Program-made: the position numbers and the translations under genes
Part shown: one piece after another, positions 24,596-34,042 of the stretch
Layout: every line of letters begins with the position of its first letter
Position numbering within the stretch: position 1 is the first letter of the stretch
The notes under the pieces: model-generated
Told to the model about the DNA's origin: nothing
What the model saw: the letters and a program-made list of their open reading frames with translations, nothing else
Database searches by the model: none
NCBI GenBank assembly: GCA_024398055.1
Contig: CP073749.1
Location: 2,480,594-2,544,593, forward strand
Reading direction: 5' to 3'
Source: a bacterium SCSIO 12741
GTDB lineage: Bacteria; Bacteroidota; Bacteroidia; Flavobacteriales_G; Salibacteraceae
Length of the DNA stretch: 64,000 nt

Positions 24596-25993
24596 ATGTC
24601 TTTTTCGGAAAGATTTATTCGACTCTTTCGGTCGGTATTGCCGGCGCCGTTTACCATTGCCGTTTTATTGACGGTGGTGACTTGGTTCCTGGCTTTTTCA
24701 CTCGGAGATTATCCTCAGGCAGATAGCTTATGGCTTCGTGCCTGGGAAGTTTCCAGTAGTTGGGAAGCGGGAATCTGGACCAATGGTTTGATGGTGTTTG
24801 CGGTGCAGATGATGCTGATGCTCGTCCTGGGACATGTATTGGCGCTCACCAAGCCGGTTGATGCCCTGATTCGAAAGGCTCTGGTTTACTGCCAAACCAC
24901 GGCTAGTGCGGCTGCTACTGTGGTGTTATTGACCATGATGGTAGGTTGGTTTAACTGGGGCTTGGGCCTGATATTTGGTGCCATTTTCGCCCGAAAAGTA
25001 GCTGAACAGGCCTTAGAAAAAGGCTTGTCAATTAACTACCCGTTGATTGGAGCTGCAGGTTATGCTGGTCTGATGGTATGGCACGGTGGTTTGTCCGGAT
25101 CTTCGTTGACCAAGGTGGCTGAGCCTGGGCACCTGAAAAGTTTGATGAAGGGGATCTATCCTCCCGAACAGATTAGCGTGCTCCCCGAGCAGATTGACTT
25201 TTCGCAAACCGTTTTTTCGCCGATGAATCTGGTGGTGACCTTGTTGTGTTTTACCGTCATTCCCTTTGTGCTCTTTCAGGTGGGCAAAAGGGCTAAGCCA
25301 CAGCCTATTGACTTAAAGGCCTCTCCGGGATCCGATCACGTGGTAGCAGAGCAATTATTTGGTGCTGAAAGACTGGACCATTCCTCTTGGTTAGGAGTGG
25401 GCTTTGGATTAATTCTTCTGGGCGTTGTTGTGCTCAAGGCTACCTGGTTTAATGAAAAAGGAATTCTGGCCTTCTTCACGCCCAACAACATTAACCTGGC
25501 CCTGCTGGCACTGGGACTGTTGATGCACCAAAAATTCTCTCGATTCCTTCAGGCATTGGAAGAAGCCATTGGCGGCGTATCGGGTATTCTGATTCAGTTT
25601 CCGCTCTATTTCGGCATCATGGGAATGATGAAAGAGTCCGGATTGATTCACTCATTTTCAGAGGCCATTGTTGCCGTTTCCAATGACACCACCTATCCCA
25701 TATTTACCTTCATTAGTGCCGGGATAGTCAACATTTTTGTACCCAGTGGGGGAGGGCAGTGGGCCATTCAGGGTCCCATTATCGTAGAGGCTGCCAGAAA
25801 CATCGACGTGCCTTTGTCCAAGAGTATTTTGGCGATGGCCTATGGTGATCAATTGACCAATATGCTGCAACCGTTTTGGGCACTTCCCTTACTTGGAATC
25901 ACAGGATTGAAGGCTAAGGATATTTTGCCGTATACCTTACTCCTGTTTCTACTGGGCGGATTGATCTTCCTGATTGGATTGCTTTTGTTTTAA
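24596..25993 (+). CDS. atoE: Short-chain fatty acid transporter, AtoE family
   Basis: 465 residues from ATG 24596; a TTG at 24566 would lie upstream of a hairpin. About a dozen membrane helices are visible. Landmarks of the AtoE family include SERFIRLFRSVLPAPFTIAV at the N-terminus, MVGWFNWGLGLIFGAIFARK, GYAGLMVWHGGLSGSSLTKV and the late FVPSGGGQWAIQGPIIVEAA and GDQLTNMLQPFWALPLLG segments. These permeases take up butyrate or other short-chain fatty acids by proton symport. No acetate CoA-transferase genes are beside it. The TIGR00366-type family call is firm; the substrate is by analogy. Confidence 0.9.
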   Translation: MSFSERFIRLFRSVLPAPFTIAVLLTVVTWFLAFSLGDYPQADSLWLRAWEVSSSWEAGIWTNGLMVFAVQMMLMLVLGHVLALTKPVDALIRKALVYCQTTASAAATVVLLTMMVGWFNWGLGLIFGAIFARKVAEQALEKGLSINYPLIGAAGYAGLMVWHGGLSGSSLTKVAEPGHLKSLMKGIYPPEQISVLPEQIDFSQTVFSPMNLVVTLLCFTVIPFVLFQVGKRAKPQPIDLKASPGSDHVVAEQLFGAERLDHSSWLGVGFGLILLGVVVLKATWFNEKGILAFFTPNNINLALLALGLLMHQKFSRFLQALEEAIGGVSGILIQFPLYFGIMGMMKESGLIHSFSEAIVAVSNDTTYPIFTFISAGIVNIFVPSGGGQWAIQGPIIVEAARNIDVPLSKSILAMAYGDQLTNMLQPFWALPLLGITGLKAKDILPYTLLLFLLGGLIFLIGLLLF

Positions 25994-26003
25994 AAAGCAG
26001 CGC

Positions 26004-26369
26004 CTAAACGTCCTCTTCCTGCTGTAGCTTTTTGATTTTGGACCGTTGCCTACGGGTATAGAAGTACCACGTTAAACCCACAAACAATACCGTTGCAATC
26101 CAAGCGACTGGATTTTCCATTTCGTCCAAGCCCACTTGAGCCGAAAGAATGATAAAGGCTGCTACACCGTTCACTCCAGCTAAGGAGGCCAGGTAGGTAG
26201 TATTAGTGGCCTTAATGGAAAACAAATCCACCAGCAGAACTGGCCCTCCAAGGAACAGCACGATCACCATCAAAAACAAATCATTGAAGTTTACCCCATT
26301 CATGCTCGCCCAGGTAAAATGGGGGACAGCCAATAGAGCTAACAGGAGTAGGGGCTTAAGATTTTTCAT
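26004..26369 (-). CDS. Small exported/membrane protein C of the PEP-like operon
   Basis: 121 residues from ATG 26369 (earlier in-frame codons give a poor N-terminus). A signal-peptide-like start (LLLLALLAVPHFTWAS) is followed by three hydrophobic segments and a basic, coiled C-terminus (RRQRSKIKKLQQEE). I do not recognise the family. It overlaps the upstream gene by 14 bp, so translation is probably coupled. It is the last gene of a four-gene operon that starts with the exported PEP-synthase-like lipoprotein. Confidence 0.7.
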   Translation of the reverse strand: MKNLKPLLLLALLAVPHFTWASMNGVNFNDLFLMVIVLFLGGPVLLVDLFSIKATNTTYLASLAGVNGVAAFIILSAQVGLDEMENPVAWIATVLFVGLTWYFYTRRQRSKIKKLQQEEDV

Positions 26370-26706
26370 GCTTGGATTGAAATGAGAAAATGAGAAACAA
26401 AACAAGAATACATTGTGGAATAAGTATGAAAATGCCCAGATTGAATTCGAAAAAATCCGAGATGAATTCCGACAGAAAGAAATTGAATCCAAATAGTAGA
26501 ATATGGATTACGGTGAAGACTATCCGTACGATTCTACCACCTTTAAACAGCACCAACCATCCTCCCAGCCAAAGCAATAGGACGAATAATCCATACCCCA
26601 TGATAATGTGGAACAACGTTTCCAATCCTTGGAGGCCGTTATTGGCTAATAAGGCAAATGGCATCAAGGCCAATACTGAAAATACAGCTGTGAATTTAGT
26701 TCGCAT
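26356..26706 (-). CDS. Small exported/membrane protein B of the PEP-like operon
   Basis: 116 residues. An N-terminal hydrophobic signal (FSVLALMPFALLANNG) with an A-N-N type cleavage region is followed by three membrane helices (YGLFVLLLWLGGWLVLF, IVFTVIHILLFGFNFFL, GIFILIPQCILVLFLIFSF). No family is recognised. It overlaps the upstream gene by 11 bp and the downstream gene by 14 bp. The build (signal-like start plus three helices) is the same as that of the two neighbours although the sequences differ. Confidence 0.7.
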   Translation of the reverse strand: MRTKFTAVFSVLALMPFALLANNGLQGLETLFHIIMGYGLFVLLLWLGGWLVLFKGGRIVRIVFTVIHILLFGFNFFLSEFISDFFEFNLGIFILIPQCILVLFLIFSFQSKHEKS

Positions 26707-26986
26707 GACTTTTAGGGATCAACGACTTTTTTAAGAAAATGGCCAAAGCAAAATGCAAAAAAGTCAAAATAATAATATCGTATGCCTGCTCTATGGGGTA
26801 CCCAGCCAAGAGTAAAGAGGGTTGGGCGATACCCAAACCATACTGGAGGTACATCATCCAATTCCTTCCCGATTGAGAGCCTTTCCAAAAGAATAATCCA
26901 CCAAGAAATAAGAGGAATAGGGACAGTCCATAATGCACCAGGTGGTATGGAGTTTCGGAGGCATGGGCGGCAAAGGCAAACAACAT
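26696..26986 (-). CDS. Small exported/membrane protein A of the PEP-like operon
   Basis: 96 residues. A very short signal-like start (LFAFAAHASE) precedes a first helix (YGLSLFLLFLGGLFFW), a second (YGLGIAQPSLLLAG) and a third (DIIILTFLHFALAIFL) with a basic end. No family is recognised. It starts 6 bp after the stop of the lipoprotein gene and overlaps the next small gene by 11 bp, so all four genes form a tight operon. Its histidines (HLVHYG) may be functional, but this cannot be shown. Confidence 0.65.
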   Translation of the reverse strand: MLFAFAAHASETPYHLVHYGLSLFLLFLGGLFFWKGSQSGRNWMMYLQYGLGIAQPSLLLAGYPIEQAYDIIILTFLHFALAIFLKKSLIPKSHAN

Positions 26987-26992
26987 GATTCC

Positions 26993-28927
26993 TTATGGAT
27001 TAGCTGGTTGAGGATAAGGACGAGCCTGCTTGATCACAATATCCCGGTGAGGCCCGATCAGTTTAAATTCAATATCCACGGCGTATTGATTTTCTTTTAC
27101 CCGGCTTCTTGAATTCCGGTAAAAATGATGCCGTATGCTGTCCAGAATATCAGCCAATTCGTTGATCTCTTCATCGCTGAGAACTTCCTTTCCGGAAGAG
27201 TTTCGGGTAATGTATTCGATCACCGGCCGATCGTCCCTTAAACGGGAACTATGAATCCAAACCAACTGATCACACACGATTCCAGGAGGAGGACTGACCA
27301 CACTGGTTTCCCCATGCTGTACGTTGATCAAATGCCCTGGATTTCCAGCGTCATAGGGATTGATAGTAATGGCGACGCCGTTGGCCACTTCATCAGGAAA
27401 AGATCGATGAACAAGGATGCCCATGTATACCTCACTCTGATCAATACCAAAGTATTCTCTTTCGTAGTAAGCCCGCTCATTCCAGAGGCTTGCCCAAACT
27501 TTTCGAATGGCTTTTTCAGGCGTTTTCTTGGGGTCTCCAATTATTCCTGTTTTCGACTTATAGAGGCCGGCACCGTTGAAGCCTGGAATATCCTCGGCAT
27601 TGGTCGAGGAACGAAAACGCAACCGATTGGGCATATTCTTAGCTGCTGCTTGCTTTTCGATCAGTTGCAAAAGCTCAGGCGAAACCGGGGCAGCCTTAAT
27701 CGCTTTTCGAATTCGCTTCAACCGAGCCTTGGTCTGCTCCCGATCTGAAGAGGGAAATTGCTTAAGAGAATCAATCAGCACATGGATGCTGTTTTGCTGC
27801 ACGTGCTCGTAATAGTAGTAGAAGGGAATCGCAAAGGCATGGCCAGCTGTAGGTACCCAGCCGTTTTCCGTAGGAATGTTTTTAAGTTCGCCGTAATTGG
27901 CGGCTTTCGATCCAGTATAGGAGACCGATTTAAAACCCAATTTATTACCTGTGATCAATCCCCTTTTTTCCAGGTCGGAACTCAGTTTAACCCGCTTTTG
28001 AGGCATTCGTTCATTCCAAAAAAGTTGAGCTTCGCTAAGGGTAGCTTTTTCAATAAAGAAAGAATCGTTGGTCACCGTCATTTTAACCAGTTCTTCGAGC
28101 AGGGTATCTACCTGTGGCAGCGAATCGGTGAAGAGCGGACGGTAAGAGGCGAAGGGCGCCCTGCGATTGGCACACAAAACAGTAAGGTGACTCAGGGGAG
28201 TTTGAAAATCCTTACACAATACACCTGCCGTAGGTGGAAGGTCGAGCGGAGTATGATCCAGCAAAAGGATATCCTGGGGCGAAGGCCATTTTTTCTTCAG
28301 GGAATCACTGGTCCATTTTCGAAGGTAACCATAGCATGTCCCCAGAATAAGAGGTTGATAGGTGAGCTGTTTAAAAACGTCATCGGGAAACAGCAAGTCA
28401 ACCTTAGGCTCGATGGCCGACATCACTTTCTGTTGATGGGGGTTAACGGCAAGCAGCTTTAGTTCTTCGCCCACATAACTGCTTTGTTTGATGGCCCGGT
28501 AACAGGCGGCAATTTGATCCGAAGAAATACCATCGCTGGGAGCAAACTCCAAGGCATAGGTCTCCAGATCGGGGTAATAATTCAAGTCCCCAAAATACTC
28601 GTCGCGATCCGGGTCATCCGAATAGGCATACTCATTAAAAAAGTAATGACCACGCCAATAGCCCAGCACCTGTTCGGCAAAGTGGTAATGCAGGCGATAG
28701 ACCTTCGAATCGATAAAATAGAGCTGCTTACTGGCCCGGTTGAAGTAGAATTTGACCGTTTCTGTCTTGCCATATTTACTCGATAGGGGTTGATTTTTTA
28801 GGCGATCAAAATCGGCCCGGGAATTCAATTCTGCAACCAGACCCTTTTTACTTTTTTCTCCACATCCAGCTGACAAACCAATGAGGCTCAGGCTAAGTAA
28901 GAGGTATAGAATTTTTCGGGTCATCAT
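26993..28927 (-). CDS. Lipoprotein with PEP-synthase/PPDK-like phosphohistidine and ATP-grasp domains
   Basis: 644 residues. The first 22 residues are a lipoprotein signal (LLSLSLIGLSAGC, Cys22). After an N-terminal region of about 220 residues there is a phosphohistidine-type segment, AGVLCKDFQTPLSHLTVL (His247), like the mobile domain of PEP synthase. The C-terminal half resembles the PPDK/PEP-synthase ATP-binding domain: GSKAANYGELKNI near 339-351, RFRSSTNAEDIPGFNGAG near 437-454, VQHGETSVV near 536-544 and the closing KQARPYP. The domain order is the reverse of PEP synthase. An ATP-grasp enzyme outside the cytoplasm is odd, because ATP is scarce there. It leads the operon with three tiny membrane proteins. 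Confidence 0.8.
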   Translation of the reverse strand: MMTRKILYLLLSLSLIGLSAGCGEKSKKGLVAELNSRADFDRLKNQPLSSKYGKTETVKFYFNRASKQLYFIDSKVYRLHYHFAEQVLGYWRGHYFFNEYAYSDDPDRDEYFGDLNYYPDLETYALEFAPSDGISSDQIAACYRAIKQSSYVGEELKLLAVNPHQQKVMSAIEPKVDLLFPDDVFKQLTYQPLILGTCYGYLRKWTSDSLKKKWPSPQDILLLDHTPLDLPPTAGVLCKDFQTPLSHLTVLCANRRAPFASYRPLFTDSLPQVDTLLEELVKMTVTNDSFFIEKATLSEAQLFWNERMPQKRVKLSSDLEKRGLITGNKLGFKSVSYTGSKAANYGELKNIPTENGWVPTAGHAFAIPFYYYYEHVQQNSIHVLIDSLKQFPSSDREQTKARLKRIRKAIKAAPVSPELLQLIEKQAAAKNMPNRLRFRSSTNAEDIPGFNGAGLYKSKTGIIGDPKKTPEKAIRKVWASLWNERAYYEREYFGIDQSEVYMGILVHRSFPDEVANGVAITINPYDAGNPGHLINVQHGETSVVSPPPGIVCDQLVWIHSSRLRDDRPVIEYITRNSSGKEVLSDEEINELADILDSIRHHFYRNSRSRVKENQYAVDIEFKLIGPHRDIVIKQARPYPQPANP

Positions 28928-29111
28928 TGTCAGCTCTGCCGATAAAGATAAGGTGGAAGTGCGTGATGGGCTAAACCGAAGTGTTATGGATTACAAACCT
29001 CCCGATTTTTGAATCGAAAGGCTCATCTATTCGTCAATCTTGAAAGTTGTGCCGGGAACAGAGCATCTCAATCCTTTCTTCATCCTATTTTAGCTGCCAA
29101 ACTAACACATT

Positions 29112-29981
29112 ATGGCTTCTGGACTTTTTGCCCTATTAGATGATATTGGCACCTTAATGGACGACGTGGCCACCGTTGGAAAAGTGGCCGGAAAAAATAC
29201 GGCAGGTATCCTTGGTGATGACCTGGCCGTTAATGCCGAAAAGGCCTCCGGTTTTCTTTCCTCAAGAGAATTGCCCGTTCTATGGGCCATTTCCAAGCGC
29301 TCCCTGATCAATAAGCTGATCATCCTTCCCTTTGCCTTTTTGTTGAGTGCCTATTTTCCAATGGCCATCACCGTGATTCTGATACTTGGAGGATTGTTTT
29401 TGGCCTACGAAGGAGCCGAAAAGGTCTATGAAGTTTTTGTTCCCCATCATCCCGATGAAAAGCCGACCAAATCCGTGGATTTATCGGAAGAGGAGTTGAT
29501 GGTAGTTGAAAAGAAGAAGGTTAAGTCTGCTGTTATCACCGATTTTATTCTCTCCGTTGAGATCGTAATCATCGCCTTGGGATCTGTTACAGCCGAACCT
29601 TTATCGGTTCAAATTCCAGTAGTTACGGGTATTGCCCTCCTGGCTACCGTGGGTGTTTATGGAATAGTGGCTTTGATTGTTCGAATGGATGATTTGGGTT
29701 TCAAACTCGTCCGACTAAATCCCGAGAATGACACACTTTCAGACAAAATTGGATTGTTTCTCATTCAGGCCCTACCTTGGGTAATTAAAGGCTTGGGTGT
29801 AGTTGGTACCATTGCCTTGTTTCTGGTTTCCGGAGGACTGTTTGTGCATAACCTGCATTTCGTTCATCATTTTGAAGAAGTGCTGCCTCTTCCTGGGACT
29901 CTGTTCGAATTTTTGGCTGGAATCATTATTGGAGGCATTGTTTTGCTCCTTGTTTCTGGAGTAAAAAGGGTATGGAGCTAA
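29112..29981 (+). CDS. DUF808 family membrane protein (YedI-like)
   Basis: 289 residues with about five membrane helices. The N-terminus MASGLFALLDDIGTLMDDVA, then VAGKNTAGILGDDLAVNA, is the signature of the DUF808/YedI family of inner-membrane proteins, whose biochemical role is not settled. The middle has a charged cytoplasmic segment (HHPDEKPTKSVDLSEEEL) before the second membrane block. The length is typical. It is divergent from the PEP-like operon (about 185 bp between starts) and has no obvious partner. Confidence 0.88.
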   Translation: MASGLFALLDDIGTLMDDVATVGKVAGKNTAGILGDDLAVNAEKASGFLSSRELPVLWAISKRSLINKLIILPFAFLLSAYFPMAITVILILGGLFLAYEGAEKVYEVFVPHHPDEKPTKSVDLSEEELMVVEKKKVKSAVITDFILSVEIVIIALGSVTAEPLSVQIPVVTGIALLATVGVYGIVALIVRMDDLGFKLVRLNPENDTLSDKIGLFLIQALPWVIKGLGVVGTIALFLVSGGLFVHNLHFVHHFEEVLPLPGTLFEFLAGIIIGGIVLLLVSGVKRVWS

Positions 29982-30056
29982 ACCTCGAATTGAAAGCTTT
30001 GACCTTGAGTTACCTACTTTCTGATTACTTCCTACTTGGTTATTTAGTGCGTTCCT

Positions 30057-31364
30057 TCAATTTAACTTTTGCAGTTCTTTTTTTAATTCGGCCATGGTGT
30101 AGTCCTTAAACTTTATCCCCGTTATCTCTCCCGCCTTCGTCTTATGGTCAGTGATCGATAGTTGAATTTTATTCCTCTTTGATTTTATAATCATTAGAGT
30201 AACGTCCTTTCCCTCAGGTATATCGTTGAAAGAGTTTATTCCGTTTTTATAAGTTGGAGTGATGATGGATTTATAATCTTTATAGATAAACTTTATCATT
30301 AAGTTTTCATCAGACTTCTGCTTCAAGGTCATATTAACCTTGTTCTCTGGACTATTTATAAAATGATCGCAATTCAACCACCCCAATTTTGACGTGCTGA
30401 AGATGTAATAATTTAACTCGATCTGGCTAATATCATTGATCGATTGATTGTCAAATTCGGGATACTTATTTTCAATCGCTCTTAAATAGGCTTCGTTGCT
30501 TAGGTATTTGGCTGGAATGTATTTAACTGCAAAATTAAGCCAGGACTCCATGTCTATTTCCTTACCATTTCTTTTGTACGGCTTAAGCTTGGGCATTTCC
30601 GAAACTAAGTTCACGAGCCTCTTACACTTCTTTTTATCATGTTTTTTCTCAAGTTCTACATCCTTTACTTCCCCGTTTTTCGAAACAATAAATCGAATAT
30701 TGACATCTCTTAGGCGAACATAATCACGTTCTTCTTCTGTAAGGGATACTTCCTGCCTCAACCAAGTCCATATGTTTGTCCCGTCCTCAAGTTCCAATCG
30801 GCCAGAGTTAAGATCTTCATACTTAGTATAAAATGGTGTAATAGTATCAATCTCATGTCCTGTGGAATGCTTTTCTTCTCTCCATCTTACGATGCTATCT
30901 GATTGTTCTGATGTTGACTGGGAGAACAATTGCATTTCCTGGCTGTTTCCATTCTTTGGAAAATGAATAATGATGTCCTTTCCTTTCTTTAGCTTAAGTT
31001 CTTGGCCATTTGAATTTATCTTCAGATTTATCATTCCTCCAGTTTCCAGAAGGCCTTCATCTGCTATGGTAGAAAGATTTTGGGTAATCATATCTGACAG
31101 GGAATAATACTCCTTCAATCCAATTTCTATGTTCGATGCTGGGATTGCTCCATTCTCAAATTCTAATGAGTTTGCTTCAACAAAAATTACCGTTCCGGAT
31201 TGGCCAAAAAGAATGGTGTCCCTATCTGGTTGGATGGTGAATTTTGAAGGTTCAACATCAAGTTGCCTTTGGATGTTTTCGTTTTCAGTTTGTCCTGTCT
31301 TGAGCTCATCATCCTGGCATGAGAAAATGAACAAAGTAAAAGTTGCCAAAATGAGTAATCTCAT
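30057..31364 (-). CDS. Lipoprotein with ZU5-like and TonB-C-like domains
   Basis: 435 residues from ATG 31364 (upstream in-frame codons back to 31454 do not look like a signal peptide). The lipobox FIFSC gives Cys16. Residues about 40-140 (DTILFGQSGTVIFVEANSLE, GLLETGGMINLKI) resemble the ZU5-like domains seen in many Bacteroidetes lipoproteins. A central segment (RLRDVNIRFIVSKNGEVKDV, then EMPKLKPYKRNGKEI) follows the pattern of the TonB C-terminal domain. A free TonB-C domain on a lipoprotein without a membrane energiser suggests a binding or scaffold role at an outer-membrane receptor. The C-terminal 130 residues are of unknown type. Confidence 0.72.
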   Translation of the reverse strand: MRLLILATFTLFIFSCQDDELKTGQTENENIQRQLDVEPSKFTIQPDRDTILFGQSGTVIFVEANSLEFENGAIPASNIEIGLKEYYSLSDMITQNLSTIADEGLLETGGMINLKINSNGQELKLKKGKDIIIHFPKNGNSQEMQLFSQSTSEQSDSIVRWREEKHSTGHEIDTITPFYTKYEDLNSGRLELEDGTNIWTWLRQEVSLTEEERDYVRLRDVNIRFIVSKNGEVKDVELEKKHDKKKCKRLVNLVSEMPKLKPYKRNGKEIDMESWLNFAVKYIPAKYLSNEAYLRAIENKYPEFDNQSINDISQIELNYYIFSTSKLGWLNCDHFINSPENKVNMTLKQKSDENLMIKFIYKDYKSIITPTYKNGINSFNDIPEGKDVTLMIIKSKRNKIQLSITDHKTKAGEITGIKFKDYTMAELKKELQKLN

Positions 31365-31516
31365 GGTTCGAAAAGGTAGCCTAGTTCGATAAATTGGTTC
31401 GAGTAAAAAGGGAATGGCAGTTGTTTTTTTTATGGGTAGCCTTGCTAAGTTCATTCTAATATCATTTACCCTTCATACCTCCGAAGGATAAAAGGTAAAC
31501 CCTGATCGAAAAAAAA

Positions 31517-31888
31517 TTACTGTGTCTCCACCCAATTCATAATCGAGAGGATCTGGGCATCGGTTAAACTCCGTTCAGACATGAGTGATCGATTGTATTC
31601 TTCGTAAAGTTTATTGGCATAAGCATGGTTGGGGTATTTGGCAACAAAGTCGGATGAGTTGTGAATGAACTCAACCATTAGCTTTTCATCTTCCCAACGT
31701 CCCTTTGCCCCTTTTAAAGCTGGGCCGATCATTTTTATATCCACCCGGTGGCACGAGGCACAGTAGCTTCGAAAAAGCTCTCCTGGAGTCATATTGGCCG
31801 GATCTTCCGTGGCAAAAAAGGAGGAAGAACAACTCATTGATGATACGATAAACGGGAGGGTAAAGAGGGCAATTTTTAAGTACTTCAT
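31517..31888 (-). CDS. c-type cytochrome lipoprotein
   Basis: 123 residues. A signal peptide ends in VSSMSC (lipobox, Cys20). The haem motif CASCH is at about residues 43-47 and a likely distal Met is in NRSLMSERSLTDAQ near residue 104; IMNWVETQ closes the usual class I cytochrome c fold. It should carry electrons in the periplasm, tethered to a membrane. No oxidase or reductase gene is adjacent. The distance to the upstream start of typA (170 bp, divergent) argues for its own promoter. Confidence 0.88.
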   Translation of the reverse strand: MKYLKIALFTLPFIVSSMSCSSSFFATEDPANMTPGELFRSYCASCHRVDIKMIGPALKGAKGRWEDEKLMVEFIHNSSDFVAKYPNHAYANKLYEEYNRSLMSERSLTDAQILSIMNWVETQ

Positions 31889-32021
31889 ACAGCAGCGATG
31901 TTAAACAAAGGTAATCAGATCTTTAAACGAGCCTCTGTCTGGAAAGGGACCAGAAATTACGAACTGGCTATCAAATCATTATCAGATTATTTTTTCTCCT
32001 TTCTCTTTCCATTTTTAAATC

Positions 32022-32029
32022 TACTTTTG
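32022..32029 (+). promoter_or_regulatory. -7 box of typA
   Basis: TACTTTTG matches TAnnTTTG, 29 bp before ATG 32059. A T-rich tract precedes it, but there is no perfect TTTG at -33. Confidence 0.4.
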
Positions 32030-32058
32030 CAGGATTTTTGACAGAAGGAAAAAACATC

Positions 32059-33855
32059 ATGCAGAACCTCAGAAATATTGCGATCATCGCTCACGTTGAC
32101 CACGGGAAGACTACCCTGGTAGATAAAATTCTCCATCACTGTGAACTGTTTCGCGACAACGAAGAAACCGGTGACTTGATCCTGGACAACAACGATCAGG
32201 AACGGGAAAGAGGAATTACCATTTTCTCAAAAAACGTTTCGGTAAACTACAAGGGAACCAAGATCAACATTATTGATACTCCTGGTCACGCTGATTTCGG
32301 AGGTGAAGTAGAGCGGGTATTGAACATGGCCGATGGTGTACTACTCTTGGTAGACGCCTTTGAAGGTCCTATGCCACAAACACGCTACGTACTGCAAAAA
32401 GCCTTGAACTTAGGGCTTAAGCCTATCGTGGTTGTCAACAAGGTGGATAAGCCAAACTGTCGCCCGGAAGAGGTGCATGAAATGGTATTTGACCTGATGT
32501 TTAACCTGGAAGCTACCGAAGAGCAATTGGATTTCCCATGTGTTTACGGTTCAGCTAAGCAGGAATGGATGAGCGACGATCCAGAGGTGAAAACTGAAAA
32601 CATTGAGCCTCTTTTGGATATGATTCTGGACAAAGTGCCACCACCCGAGGTAAAAGAAGGTACGGTTCAAATGCAGATCACTACCATCGACTATTCTTCC
32701 TACATCGGCCGTATTGCCATTGGAAAAATTGTTCGAGGTTCTTTGCGTGAGAATATGCCAGTTAACCTGGTAAAAAGAGATGGAACTCCTGTTCGCTCCA
32801 GATTGAAGGAAGTATTTGCTTTTGAAGGATTGGGAAAACAAAAGGTTAGCGAAATCCAATGTGGTGATATCTGCGCCTTAACCGGAATCGAGTCTTTTGA
32901 CATTGGCGATACCGTTGCCGATTTTGAGAATCCGGAAGGTTTGCCACCCATCACCATTGATGAACCTACCATGAGCATGTTGTTTACGATCAACAACTCT
33001 CCTTTCTTCGGTAAAGAAGGTGAGTTTGTGACTTCTCGTCACATTCGTGAGCGTCTGGAAAAAGAAACCGAAAGAAACCTGGCTCTTAAGATACAAGACA
33101 CTGATTCACCAGATCGTTTGATGGTATTCGGGCGTGGAATTATGCACTTGTCTGTATTGATCGAAACCATGCGTCGGGAAGGGTATGAGCTACAAGTAGG
33201 TCAGCCTCAGGTAATCATCAAAGAAATTGAAGGACAAAAATCCGAGCCAATTGAATTGTTGACCATCGATGTACCCGAAGAGTCTTCAGGTAAGGTGATC
33301 GAATTGGTTAACCAGCGTAAAGGGGAAATGACCATCATGGAACCACGTGGAGATTTGATTCACTTGGAATTCAATATCCCATCTCGTGGAATCATTGGTT
33401 TGCGTACGCTTATCCTCAACGTTTCTGCAGGAGAGGCCATCATGGCACACCGCTACCTGAAATACGAACCTTGGAAAGGAGATATCCCTACCCGTAACAA
33501 TGGAGCTTTGATCTCTTTGATGACGGGTACGGCGATTCCATTTGCTTTGGACAAACTCCAGGATAGAGGTAAATTCTTCATTCACCCAGGTGATGAAATA
33601 TACGAAGGTCAAGTATTGGGAGAGCACATTCGTAGCAACGATCTAACGATCAATGTGACGAAGACGAAGAAGTTGACCAACATGCGGACTCAGTCTACTG
33701 ACGACAAAGTAAAATTGGCCCCGCCAACAGTATTTTCTTTGGAAGCAGCGTTGGAATACATTCAAAAGGATGAGTATGTGGAAGTGACCCCAAAGGCCAT
33801 CCGTTTGAGAAAGATTCTGCTTAAAGAACACGAGCGTAAGCGTTCCGAAGCCTGA
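32059..33855 (+). CDS. typA: Ribosome-associated GTPase TypA/BipA
   Basis: 598 residues from ATG 32059; a TTG at 32038 would add seven. All translational-GTPase motifs are present: [10 protein letters not shown] (G1), RERGITI (G2), DTPGHADF (G3), NKVDKPN (G4). The EF-G-like domains and the TypA-specific C-terminal domain ([30 protein letters not shown]) follow. TypA acts on the ribosome in subunit assembly and stress adaptation. The sequence is full-length and conserved. A 10-bp hairpin lies downstream. Confidence 0.97.
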   Translation: MQNLRNIAIIAHVDHGKTTLVDKILHHCELFRDNEETGDLILDNNDQERERGITIFSKNVSVNYKGTKINIIDTPGHADFGGEVERVLNMADGVLLLVDAFEGPMPQTRYVLQKALNLGLKPIVVVNKVDKPNCRPEEVHEMVFDLMFNLEATEEQLDFPCVYGSAKQEWMSDDPEVKTENIEPLLDMILDKVPPPEVKEGTVQMQITTIDYSSYIGRIAIGKIVRGSLRENMPVNLVKRDGTPVRSRLKEVFAFEGLGKQKVSEIQCGDICALTGIESFDIGDTVADFENPEGLPPITIDEPTMSMLFTINNSPFFGKEGEFVTSRHIRERLEKETERNLALKIQDTDSPDRLMVFGRGIMHLSVLIETMRREGYELQVGQPQVIIKEIEGQKSEPIELLTIDVPEESSGKVIELVNQRKGEMTIMEPRGDLIHLEFNIPSRGIIGLRTLILNVSAGEAIMAHRYLKYEPWKGDIPTRNNGALISLMTGTAIPFALDKLQDRGKFFIHPGDEIYEGQVLGEHIRSNDLTINVTKTKKLTNMRTQSTDDKVKLAPPTVFSLEAALEYIQKDEYVEVTPKAIRLRKILLKEHERKRSEA

Positions 33856-33926
33856 TTCAATCTTCAGTCCGATGGATATCGGATGAATTTTCAATGCTCA
33901 CCTGACTCATTCGGATTTGTCTGACT

Positions 33927-33949
33927 CTTTCGGATAGGTTATCCGAAAG
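33927..33949. terminator. Hairpin downstream of typA
   Basis: CTTTCGGATA (33927-33936) and TATCCGAAAG (33940-33949) form a perfect 10-bp stem with a 3-nt loop. A smaller TCCGAT/ATCGGA stem lies just upstream near 33870-33885. There is no T-run, but the position suggests a terminator or mRNA-stabilising element. Confidence 0.5.
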
Positions 33950-34042
33950 TTTGGTGGAAAAAAATGATTTAAGGTTTTTTGGAGCCCTACCCCAGGATTG
34001 CACCTCATTGATGTTTAGGTTTGAATGGCAAAACCCATGCTC

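Noticed and set aside
26390-26734. Plus-strand gene of 114 codons opposite the small membrane genes
   Set aside because: It is antisense to two overlapping genes that fit a tight operon; its composition (Asn/Pro/Thr rich) looks like a shadow.
27251-28462. Plus-strand frames of 165, 78 and 234 codons opposite the PEP-like lipoprotein gene
   Set aside because: They are antisense shadows; the minus-strand protein has recognisable motifs across the same bases.
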